NCBI RefSeq assembly: GCF_006088715.1
Contig: NZ_CP030771.1
Location: 3,038,001 to 3,102,000, forward strand
Length of the DNA stretch: 64,000 nt
Origin: Streptomyces sp. YIM 121038
GTDB taxonomy: Bacteria > Actinomycetota > Actinomycetes > Streptomycetales > Streptomycetaceae
Reading direction: 5' to 3'
The translations under genes were made by a program, and so were the position numbers. The notes under the pieces are model-generated. The model saw only the letters and a program-made list of their open reading frames with translations, did no database searches and had not been told where the DNA came from. Below are positions 33,294 to 42,700 of the stretch, piece by piece (within the stretch, counting starts at the first letter, position 1; each line of letters opens with the position of its first letter).

Positions 33294-34277
33294 CTAGCCC
33301 CGCCCGAACCAGTGCTCGGCCAGCGCGTCGAGGGTCGGCTCGGGCGGGGCGGGCAGCTCGCGCAGGTAGCGGGGCAGGTTGCTGTAGACGTGCAGCAGCG
33401 TGTGGGCGAGGAGTCTGCGGGGCTCGAAGGCGCGGCCGTACGCCGAGGTGAAGCGGGCCAGGAGGCGGGGGTCGGCGCGCGTGACGTAGAGGCCGACGGC
33501 CACGAAGTCGTACGCCGGGTCGCCGATCATCGCGGGCTCGAAGTCGAAGAGCCCGGTGAGCTCCCAGCGGCCGTCCGGCGCGGGCGCGGCGAGCAGGTGC
33601 TCGCGCATGAACTCGGTGTGCAGCAGGGCACGCCGGCCCCCGGCGGCGGGCGCCTGCGCCGCGCGCTCCCCCGCGCTCTCCGCCGCGCGCTCCCCCACGC
33701 CCGCCACCGCGTCGAGGAAGTCCGGAATCTGCTCCAGCCAGTGCTCGGGGAGGTGCCGCGCGCGCTGCCGTTCGACGGCGCCCGCCCGCTGCCGGGCCAG
33801 GAACGCGTCCCAGTCGCCGGGCCCGAGGGCGCCGGCGAGCGGCGCGTGGTCGAGGGCGTGCAGTGCGGCGAGCGTCCGCCCGGCCCGCTCGACGAGCCGC
33901 TCCCGGTCGGCCCCGGGCACGCGCGGCCAGGCGTGGTGCAGGCTCTCGCCGGGGAGCTGGGACATCAGGACGTAGCGCCAGCCGTTCTCGTACGCGCCCC
34001 AGGAGTGGACCCGGGGGGTCGCGACGGGCAGGCGGCCGTGCACGTGGGCGAGGACGCGGGCCTCGGTGACGCCGTCGTCGGCCGCGGCGGCGGGGAAGAG
34101 CTTGAGCACGAGGTCGTCGCCGACGGCGTAGACGGGCTGGGAGCCTTCGCGGAAGCGGGTGAGCGGCACCCCCGCGACGCCGAGCCGGGCGCACAGGTCC
34201 GCCGCGCCGGGCCGCATCACGGCCTCGTCCGGGACGATCGCGTCCCACTCCTCGTCGGTGCGCACGGGGGGCAGCAT
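33294..34277 (-). CDS. Phosphotransferase (APH-like) with altered catalytic motif
   Basis: A 327-residue protein of the aminoglycoside phosphotransferase fold. VYAVGDDLVLKLFP contains the ATP-binding Lys, VLMSQLPGESL is the hinge, and GLFDFEPAMIGDPAYDFVAVG is the metal-binding DFD-like motif. The catalytic loop, usually HGDLHPGN, reads HTEFMREHLL, so the catalytic Asp is Glu and the metal Asn is His. It may act on an unusual substrate or be a binding protein. Its stop is 7 bp from the convergent methyltransferase gene. Confidence 0.8.
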   Translation of the reverse strand: MLPPVRTDEEWDAIVPDEAVMRPGAADLCARLGVAGVPLTRFREGSQPVYAVGDDLVLKLFPAAAADDGVTEARVLAHVHGRLPVATPRVHSWGAYENGWRYVLMSQLPGESLHHAWPRVPGADRERLVERAGRTLAALHALDHAPLAGALGPGDWDAFLARQRAGAVERQRARHLPEHWLEQIPDFLDAVAGVGERAAESAGERAAQAPAAGGRRALLHTEFMREHLLAAPAPDGRWELTGLFDFEPAMIGDPAYDFVAVGLYVTRADPRLLARFTSAYGRAFEPRRLLAHTLLHVYSNLPRYLRELPAPPEPTLDALAEHWFGRG

Positions 34278-34329
34278 GATCGGAACGGTAGGCAGGGCGC
34301 GGGCGCGGCGGCAACGGGATTTCGGGTGG

Positions 34330-34362
34330 GGCGCCGCCGCCCGCCGTCCGGGCGGCGGCGCC
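34330..34362 (-). terminator. Perfect 14-bp hairpin
   Basis: GGCGCCGCCGCCCG (34330-34343) pairs with CGGGCGGCGGCGCC (34349-34362) around a 5-nt loop, 12 bp beyond the stop of the secreted-protein gene at 34375. Confidence 0.8.
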
Positions 34363-34374
34363 TCTGCGGGGCGG

Positions 34375-34842
34375 TCAGAAGACGAACGGCCCCGGCTTCT
34401 GCTCGGACGTCGCGTTGCAGGTCACGGTGATGCCGAAGACGACGACCTTGAGGGACTTGGCCGAGAGCCTGTCGCCGGAGGCGACGGTGCCCTTGAGCGG
34501 GCCGCTGGAGATGGGGCTGCCCGCGGGGATGGCCGGGTTGGCGCGGCCGGTGAAGGTGGTGGTGCCGGTGCCGTTCTTGGTGAGGGTGAGGGTGGAGTTG
34601 ACGGCGCCCGCGCCGACGTTGACCGGCGCGGTGATCGCGGACGTGGAGAGCTCGATGGTGGCGCTGGTGCCGTTCTGCGTGGCCTTGAGGGTCGCCGCGC
34701 CCGAGCCGAACGAGCCGCACTCGAAGTCGAGGGTCGCCGTCGTCGGGTCCACGGCGGTCGCGGTGGGGGAGAGCGCGAGGGCGCTCAGCGTGAGCGCCGC
34801 GGTGCCGAGTGCCGAACAGAGGGCGAGTCTGCCGTGCCGCAT
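34375..34842 (-). CDS. Small secreted protein of unknown function
   Basis: This 155-residue exported protein has a signal peptide (ALCSALGTAALTLSALALSPTATA-VDP). The mature 125 residues are rich in Thr, Ser, Gly and Val and look all-beta. The two Cys (LDFECGSFG and ITVTCNATS) near the ends could form one disulfide and close the sandwich. The repeated strand-turn pattern (ATLKATQNGTSATIEL, STLTLTKNGTGTTTF) suggests an Ig-like or adhesin-like fold. I cannot name the family. The ATG at 34842 is set by the signal peptide. Confidence 0.75.
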   Translation of the reverse strand: MRHGRLALCSALGTAALTLSALALSPTATAVDPTTATLDFECGSFGSGAATLKATQNGTSATIELSTSAITAPVNVGAGAVNSTLTLTKNGTGTTTFTGRANPAIPAGSPISSGPLKGTVASGDRLSAKSLKVVVFGITVTCNATSEQKPGPFVF

Positions 34843-35208
34843 GGAATGACCTGCCTTCGCATGGGGGGAGTGTGGGGTGCCGCATCGCCGAACACGCCCC
34901 CGCACCACGGCGGCTGACGGTGTGTCAGCGATTTGGGTTGGAGGCATTGAGACACGCTCCCCCGGAGGTCACAAGGGACGCCTTCTTGATTTTTGACATG
35001 TCACGACCAAAACCGGTCGAGCCGTCGGCGCCTTTCACTGCGCCACCTGGCGCACGCGCCGGAGTGAACGTCATGAACGCGCCCCGTCGTGCGATGAACA
35101 CACCGGTGAACGGCTACCATCGCCAGAACCGTCAAGGCGGCGCACCGCTCCCCCGGCCGCGGCCGAACCGCCCCGACCACCCCTGCGACCCGATCTGGAG
35201 GGCTCCCC
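34843..35208. promoter_or_regulatory. Divergent control region with palindromes and TGAAC repeats
   Basis: This 366-bp stretch without a gene lies between the secreted-protein gene and the glycosyltransferase gene. It holds a hairpin GCTGAC-N5-GTCAGC (34913-34929), a 16-bp palindrome TGCGCCACCTGGCGCA (35039-35054), and four TGAAC pentamers on the same strand at 35065, 35074, 35095 and 35107. The last belongs to GGTGAAC, the reverse complement of the PHO-box half GTTCACC. A relatively AT-rich tract (34983-35010) is the likeliest promoter core. Confidence 0.4.
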
Positions 35209-36093
35209 GTGTCCGAACCGCGCCTGGGTGTGGCCATCGTGACCATGGGCAACCGCCCCAAGGACGTCGACGCCCTCCTGGAGTCCGTCGCCAAGCAGGA
35301 CGTCCCGCCCACCCGGGTCGTGATCGTGGGCAACGGCACCGAGCTGCCGGACTTCCCCGCCCACCCCGGCGAGGTCACCACGATCGCGCTCGACGAGAAC
35401 CTGGGCTGCCCCGGCGGCCGCAACGTCGCCCTGCGGCGGCTGCGCGAGTTCGGCGACGTGGACGTGGCGATCGAGCTCGACGACGACGGGCTGCTCGTCG
35501 ACCCCGACGTGTTCCGCACCGTGCAGCGCCTGTTCGCCGAGGACCCGCGCCTCGGCGTCGTCGGCTTCCGCATCGCCGACGAGCACGGCGAGACCCAGCG
35601 CCGCCACGTGCCGCGCCTGCGCGCCAAGGACCCGATGCGCCGGGGCCTGGTCACGTCCTTCCTCGGCGGCGGCCACGCCTTCTCCATGGAGATGCTGGAG
35701 CGGACCGGCGACTGGCCCGCCGACTTCTTCTTCACGCACGAGGAGACCGACCTCGCCTGGCGCGCGCTCGACGACGGCTGGAAGGTCCTGTACGAACCGG
35801 CGCTGCTGCTCCAGCACCCCAAGACGTCCCCCGCCCGGCACGCCGTCTACTACCGCATGACGGCCCGCAACCGCGTCTGGCTGGCCCGGCGCCGCCTTCC
35901 GCTGCTCCTGATCCCCCTCTACCTGGCGGTGTGGACCCTGCTCACGCTCCTGCGCACCCGGTCCCTCGGCGGCCTGCGCGCCTGGGCGGGCGGCTTCGTC
36001 GAGGGCCTGCGCACCTCGTGCGGCGAGCGGCGGCCGATGCGCTGGCGCACGGTGTGGCTGATGACGAAGCTGGGCCGCCCGCCCCTCGTCTGA
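35209..36093 (+). CDS. Family 2 glycosyltransferase
   Basis: A 294-residue GT-A enzyme. GVAIVTMGNRPKDVDALLESVAKQ is the N-terminal nucleotide-binding strand and helix. ENLGCPGGRNVALRRL is the typical GT2 loop and ELDDDG supplies the DxD-type metal motif. GGGHAFSMEMLERTGDWPADFFFTHEETDLAWRAL is the acceptor region with the ED-type base. One C-terminal hydrophobic stretch (LPLLLIPLYLAVWTLLTLL) suggests membrane association. It probably adds a sugar to an envelope polymer or lipid carrier. The start is GTG 35209. Confidence 0.87.
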   Translation: MSEPRLGVAIVTMGNRPKDVDALLESVAKQDVPPTRVVIVGNGTELPDFPAHPGEVTTIALDENLGCPGGRNVALRRLREFGDVDVAIELDDDGLLVDPDVFRTVQRLFAEDPRLGVVGFRIADEHGETQRRHVPRLRAKDPMRRGLVTSFLGGGHAFSMEMLERTGDWPADFFFTHEETDLAWRALDDGWKVLYEPALLLQHPKTSPARHAVYYRMTARNRVWLARRRLPLLLIPLYLAVWTLLTLLRTRSLGGLRAWAGGFVEGLRTSCGERRPMRWRTVWLMTKLGRPPLV

Positions 36094-36124
36094 CCGCCCC
36101 CGGCCGCTGCCCCGCCGGGCCGGG

Positions 36125-36634
36125 CTACGGCAGGAACGCCCAGACGAACGCCCCCAGGATCGGCAGCACCAGGACGTCGGTCCACTCCACCCGCAAGCGC
36201 CGCCGCACCGGCGCCGACGCCGCGCCCCCGGCCCGCCGCACCGCCTGCCGCAGCTCGCGCCGCGCGGCCTCGGCCCTGCGCCCGTCGAACACCGAGCGCG
36301 TCATCGCCCACGGAAGCACCGTGCCGAGGCCCTCGACGTGCAGCGCCCCGCCCCGGCCCGCCCGGCCGAGCAGCCGCACGTCGGCCAGGCACGCCTCGTA
36401 CACGAAGAACGGGTTGCGGACCACGAGCCGCTTCTCGTCCCACGCCACGGACGGCGTGAGGCCGGTGCGGACGAGGACCCAGGTCACCCCGGCGGGCAGG
36501 GCCAGGGCCAGGGCGACGTCCCAGGCGTCGCGCGGCCCCTCGCCGCCGCCGAAGAGGAACTGGACGGCGACGAGCGCCATCATCGCGACGACCGCCCACG
36601 AGGCCCGTCGCACGGGCCGGTTGGTGTAGTGCAT
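36125..36634 (-). CDS. Membrane protein with bacterial PH domain
   Basis: A 169-residue protein with two N-terminal transmembrane segments (ASWAVVAMMALVAVQFLFGG and VALALALPAGVTWVLVRTGL), then a bacterial PH-like beta domain (TPSVAWDEKRLVVRNPFFVYEACLADVRLLGRAGRGGALHVEG) and a final hydrophobic C-terminus. The layout is common in actinobacterial PH-domain proteins of unknown role. It lies 81 bp downstream of the RHS gene on the same strand. Small membrane proteins in that position are often immunity proteins, but a strong terminator between them speaks for separate transcription. Confidence 0.75.
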   Translation of the reverse strand: MHYTNRPVRRASWAVVAMMALVAVQFLFGGGEGPRDAWDVALALALPAGVTWVLVRTGLTPSVAWDEKRLVVRNPFFVYEACLADVRLLGRAGRGGALHVEGLGTVLPWAMTRSVFDGRRAEAARRELRQAVRRAGGAASAPVRRRLRVEWTDVLVLPILGAFVWAFLP

Positions 36635-36660
36635 GTGTCTGTACGCCTCATCCTCTGGGT

Positions 36661-36707
36661 CGCCCGGCGGGGGCGCCGCGCGCGTGGCGCCACGCCCCCA
36701 CCGGGCG
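36661..36707 (-). terminator. Hairpin after the RHS gene
   Basis: CGCCCGGCGGGGGCG (36661-36675) and CGCCCCCACCGGGCG (36693-36707) pair over 15 bp with one mismatch. It starts 9 bp after the RHS stop. Confidence 0.75.
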
Positions 36708-36715
36708 GACTGCCG

Positions 36716-39700
36716 CTAGCAGTACCGCATCTTCCAGCTCATCCCGCAGGTGAGCGTGCCCGTCCACGCGTTGCCCGCGTAGCCCCACGCCGTCCTGCGG
36801 TAGGAGAACCGCTTGGCGTGCCGGCTGCGGCCCGCGGCGTGCCTGCCGCCCCGGGAGAAGCCCTTGCTGGACTTCCACCAGGAGCCCGCGGCGAAGCGGC
36901 CCGCGCCGACGCCCACGGCGGTCCAGGCCGCCGACTTGGCCGTCGACCGCCAGTACTTCTTCGTCCGCCACTTGCCGCCGCGTCCGTCGGCGGCGGACGT
37001 CGCGGCGAACACCGCGACGCTCGCGATCGCGCAGGTGCCCGCCGAGGCGACGATGCACGCCGCCGTCGCGCCGTACCCGGCGTACGTGCGCCAGTTCTTG
37101 CGGACGTTGCGGCCGACCCGCTTGAGGCCGCGCTTGACCTTCTTCCACCACTTGCCGTCGAGGTCGAAGCGGTTGACGGGGTCGCCGCCCACGTACTCGT
37201 AGGCGTTGTTGCCGCCGCCGTAGACCGGGTCGACGGACAGGAAGCGGCCGGTGGCCGGGTGGTACAGGCGCACGCCCATCAGGGTGAGGCCGGTGAGGGT
37301 CTCGGCCGAACGCTGTTTGCCGCCCAGCCAGCCGTAGCGGGCCGGGGCCTGGCCCGCGCGCGGGTTGCCGTACTCGTCGGAGTCGAGCGCGACGGGCGCC
37401 CGGCTCTTGTCGAGGGGCAGCTGGAGCGCCACGTCGCCGTGGACGGTGGTGAGCTGGAGCACCGCGTCGCCGGTCTTGTCCGTGGTGGCGGCCAGGTCGC
37501 CGGAGGCGGAGTCCACCATGCGGGTCAGGGCGCCGGTGGCGGTGTCCTCCACGATCCAGCGGGGGTTGTCGCCGTCGCTGTCGTAGTGGTTGACCTTGGA
37601 CTGCTCCTTGGCCCAGGAGGAGCCGGAGCCGGACTCGACGGTCCAGGAGCGGAACCGCAGGGCGGCGTCGAGCTGCCAGGTCTGCCGCTTGCCGCCCTCC
37701 GTCTGCCGGTGCACCAGGTCGTTGGCGTAGTAGCCGAGCGAGCCGTTGCCGGGGGCCGCGGTGGTGCGGCCGAAGGCGTCGTAGGCGTACCCCGGGTCGA
37801 CGAGCCGGTCGGCGCTGTCGTAGGTGTGCTTGGCGGTGGTGCCTCCCGATGCGGGGCAGTCGGCGCCGGGCGTGCCGGACGCGGTGGTCAGGGACGTGCG
37901 GTTGGCGCGCGCGTCGAAGCCGTAGGCGCGGCGCGTGCACACCGTCTCGGCGGTGTCCTCGACGGTGGTCAGCCGCCCCGTGGCGTCGTAGCGGTAGCTC
38001 TGCCCCGACCAGCCCGCGTGCTCGGTGACCTGGCCGTGGACCGACTTGGTCACGGTGTCGGAGTAGACGGTCGTGCCGTCGCTGTCCCGCGTGTACGTGC
38101 GGTCCGTGACCGCGCCCGCGGTGTCCTCGGTCTGCGTGAGGGTGTAGCCGCCGGGCAGCTGCTCGCTCGCCACGGAGCCGTCGGCGTCGTACGTGGCCCG
38201 GAACGCGCCCGCGACGGAGTCGACGGTCTTCGTGGCCAGGCCCCGCGGCTCGGCCGCGGTGTCATAGGTGTACGTGACGGTGGACGGCGCCGTGTCGGTG
38301 ACCTTCACCGGGCGGCCGAGCAGGTCGTACTCGGTGGTGGTGGTGCCGCCGTCGGTGTAGGCGACCTGGCGGCCCAGCCTGTCGAACGTCTTGGTGAGGC
38401 TGCCGCCCGTGGGCGACGTCGTCCGCACGGCCTGGCCGGTGGCCGGGTCGTACTCGGTCGTGGACTGGGGGACCTGCTCGCCCGTGCCGCCGGTCACGGC
38501 CACCTTGGTCTGGCGGCCCGCGTCGTCGTACGTGGTCGTGGTCGTGCGGGTCACGCCGTTCGCGGTCTCGGTGACCTTCGCGGGGCTCCCCCACCAGTCG
38601 TACTCGGTGGTGAACGAGGGCAGTTCCTTGGGCTGGCTGCCACCCCCGGTGACCTCGCCGCCGGGCGCGACCTCGCAGACCAGGTCGGCCCACTCCGGGC
38701 GCCCGGCGCAGCGGCCGCTGCCCGTCGCCGACCAGTAGCTGGTCACGCGGGTCCCGGCGTCCGAGCCGTTCGCGCCCGGCAGGAGCTGCTTGACGACCCG
38801 GCCCTGCGCGTCGTACTCGGTGGTCGTGGTGAGCGCGAGCCCGCCCGGGTCCTGGATCGTCTTCGCGGGCTGGCCCTTGGCCCAGTCGAACACCGTCTGC
38901 GTCACGCGGCTCTCGCCGAGGACGCCCGGGTGCTCGCGGACCTCGGCGCCCGTCGTGACCTTGGTGACCTGGTCCTTGACCTTGGCGGTGCCGTCCGAGG
39001 GACGCCCGGCGTCGTACTCGTTGAGGGTCCTGCCGCGCGCGGCCACCGACGTGCCCGCCGGGACCAGGGTGGTGGCGCCCGACTTCAGGTCCGCCGTCAG
39101 GTCGACGCGCCGCAGCGGGCCGAGCTCCTCCAGCTTGCGGGTGCCGTTGTCGTTGTACAGGGAGCGGGTGGCGAGCAGGTCGGCGCGCTCCGCCGGGGTG
39201 AGTCCGGCCAGGCCCAGGTCGGCCTGGACGGCCTTGTCGGCGGCGGTCAGGCCCAGGGCGACCGCGCGGTTGGCCGCGCTCAGTTCGCGCACCGTGTTGC
39301 CGAAGCGGTCGGACTCGGTGGTGGTGAGGTGCCCGCCGGGCGTCGCCGTGTTGACCTCGCGGCCCGACACGCCCAGGTAGTGCACGTCGGCGCGCCGGTA
39401 CGCGGCCGGGGTCAGCTCGTCGCCGGAGTGCGCGGACGGCACGGCGTCGGCGGGGAGCACCGCCGCCGCGTCCGTCGGGGCGTCGAGCTGCCCCCACGCC
39501 TTCACGTCGGCCGCGCCCATCTTGTACGGGGCCTTGGCGCCGGTCAGCGGCACGTCGTAGACGACGGCGGTGCTCGCGGTGCCCTCCTGCGTGCCGGTGG
39601 TGCCCGGCTTCAGGCCGGAGCGGGACGCCTTCAGGAGCATGCCCTCACCGGCGGTGGCGGCGCTGCCCGCCTTGCCGTACGTGAAGGTCCAGGGCAGTTC

Positions 39701-42700
39701 GCCGGGTGGGGTGTACGTGGTGACCCGGCCCGCGCCGTCGTAGTCGTAGGCGGACTTGAGGGCCGGGCTGATCTGCGGGTTCCAGGCCTGGCGCAGCCGG
39801 CCGGCGCCGTCGTAGGCGTACTTCTGGACGGACTTGGCGGTGGCCTCGCTCGCGCCGGGGGCGGTGGCCCACAGGCGCAGCTCCCTGACCCGGCCCTCGT
39901 GGTCGCCGAAGGTGTCGCCGGAGGCGGTCGTGCGGTCCGCGTACACGAACTCAAGGACGCGGCAGCCCTTGGTCGCCGGAGTCGCGGTGCAGGCGGCGGC
40001 GGACGCGGCCGAGGTGGGCGCGACCACGCGCCGGGGGCGGGCCAGCTTCTTGCCGTCGACGGTCACGGACTCGGACACGATGGTCGTCGTCGAGTTGGCG
40101 AGCCCGTCGAGGAGGGTGCTGGACACCTGCCAGGTGCTGGCGGCGGCGTCGGTGCGGGTGAACTCGGTGACGGTGCCCTCGGTGTCGGTCAGCGTGAACG
40201 ACCCGGTGACGCCGCCCTTGAGCGTGAGGTCCTCGGAGCCGGGCTCCGGGATCCACGCGCTCTTGGCCGCGTTCGCGGTGAAGTGGGTCTCCTCGCCCTC
40301 GGCGTCGACGACGGCCACGGCCGTCGCGGAGATCTTCCGCAGGTGCGAGAAGTCCGAGTCGGTCAGCTCGGCGGCGGTGCCCGCCACCCACTCCTTGCCG
40401 AAGATCGGCGCCTGGTTCTCCTGCTTGGCCCCCTTGTCGGGGGTCCGCGACGAGGCGGTGCGGCTCACCGACAGGTCGAACGCGGAGGCGTCCGTGGCGG
40501 ACAGGGTGTGGTCACCGGTGAGCAGGTTCACCGAGCCGGGGCCGGTCTCGGCGGTCGCGGCGTCACTGGCGTTCCGGTCGACGACGACGGTGAGCGGCGC
40601 GGTGCTGCCCGTGGCGCCCTTCGGCCCGGTGAAGTCGGCCTTGATCTGCACGCTGCCGTCGGGGCCGACGGTGTCGGTGGCGTTCCACACCAGCCTGTCG
40701 CTGCGGCCCTCGGTGAGGGCGACGGGCCAGCCGTCGAGCGCGCTGCCGCCCGCGCCGACGTCCTTGGCGGGGATCCGCACCCAGTCGTCGGCCTCGGCGC
40801 GGCGCCACGAGAAGGACACCTCGTCGAACGTGTCGCCGTCGGCCTCGGCGAGCAGCGGCAGGCGCCGCGCGGTGCGCTCGCCGTCGGACGGCTGCACGAA
40901 GCCGCCGGGACCGGCGTGGAAGGTGTACTCGACGGCCTCGGACTTGTTGTCGGCCTTGTCGACGGCGCGTACCTGGAGGGTGTGCGTGCCGTCCTTCGGC
41001 GGGGTGACGGAGATGTTCTTCGCCGCGCCCGTCCCGCCGGTGGGCTCCTTCGTCCAGGTCACGCCGTCCAGGGACCACTCCAGCCAGTTGTGGTCGGAGC
41101 CGGGCGGCGTGACGGTGAAGGTGCCGGGCTTGCCCGCGCCCTTCACCCAGGCGCCCTTCGGGTAGTCCGTGGACGTGACCTTCGTGGGCGCGGACGGCGC
41201 GGAGGTGTCGACCGTGAAGGTCTTCCACGCCGACCAGCCTGTGTTGTAGTGCGCGTTGTCGTACGGAGACGTACGGAACTTGTACGTCTTTCCGTGCGCG
41301 AGCACGCCCGCGGGCACGGTCACCGACGCGACCTGCCCGGACGGCACCCACTTCGACACCAGCACGTTCCCGACCTGCTTGTCGGTGGCGGTGTCGAAGA
41401 TCTGGAAGGTGCCGTTGACCTTGTCGCCGTCCGCGTCGGTGAAGGTGTCGCGCAGCGTCGGGGTGAGGCTGTTCACCACGTACGCGCCGCCGTAGGAGAA
41501 GTACGGCGGGCCCGCCTCCTGCTTGGTGCCGGTGCGCGGCCGGTAGTTGTAGGTGACGGTCAGCTTGGGCGGACGGGTCGCGGCGTTCGCGGAGTTGACC
41601 CGCTTCCACTGCGCGACCACGGTCTCGTTCGCGGCGCGCAGGCCCATGTGGCCGCGGGCGGCCTTCGCCGAGGCCCACTCCTGGACGAGGCCGGTGACGT
41701 CGGCGTTGATCCAGCCGTCGGGCGCGGCGGTGCACGCCGGGTTGCCGCGGGTCTCGTTCGACGTCGCCTTCTTCGCGGTCCACGCGGGCTGCGCGGTCCA
41801 GCGCGAGGACGTGGACGCGGCTCCGGCGGACCACACCTCCCACGGCTGGGCCTTGCAGTCCTTCTCGTTGGCCGAGTGGAAGTTCCACAGCGACAGCTTC
41901 GCGTCCATGACGAGCGCGTCCTGGACGGGCCGGGTGTCCCAGGAGATGAAGGAACGCGCCGTGCGCGGCGTGCCGTTGGCGTTCTTCGTGCCCGGGTTGC
42001 CGAGGTCGAGCTCGGTGTCGGTGGACCAGTCCCGGGTCTCGCCCTGCTGGACGTAGGTGTCGAAGACGTTGGCCAGGGCGGAGGTGGACGGGTCGACGGT
42101 GACGGGGTATGTGGTCTTCGGGTCGGCGAGGAAGTCCGCGTCGGGGGTGACGACGAGGTCGACGCCGCCCTTGACCTCGACGGCCTTCATCTTCACCGGG
42201 GCGCGGCGGGTGTGCTCGCCGGAGACGGGGTCAACGGTGGCGTCCCACATCACGGGCGCGGGCATGACGGCCCGCCGCTGGTCCTTCTTGCCGCGGCGGT
42301 CGGTGAAGGTGAGGCTGCCGTCCTTGTGCTGGACGACCTTGAGGCCCTTGGCGCGCAGGGGCAGGGTGTAGCCGTAGTCCCGCTCCGTCGGCCTGCGCTT
42401 GATGTCCACGAACTGCTCGAAGCCGGTGCGGGTGGCCTCGACCACCACGTCGGCGCCGGGCACGGCGTTCTCGTACGTGGCGCGGGTGCCGTCCAGCTTC
42501 GGCGCGGGCAGGCCGCCCTGCCACCGGAGCGTGATGCGCTCCTCGCCCTCGCCGAGGGTGACCAGGTCGCGGGCGGTGCCGTGCTGGTCGATGCGGGACA
42601 GGCGCTTGCCGCCGGGCGCCCCGAGCTCCAGGCCGCGCGGGTGGGCCTTCGGCTCCACCGAGCCGTCGTCGTTCTTCACCAGGTCGAGGTCGACGTCCCG

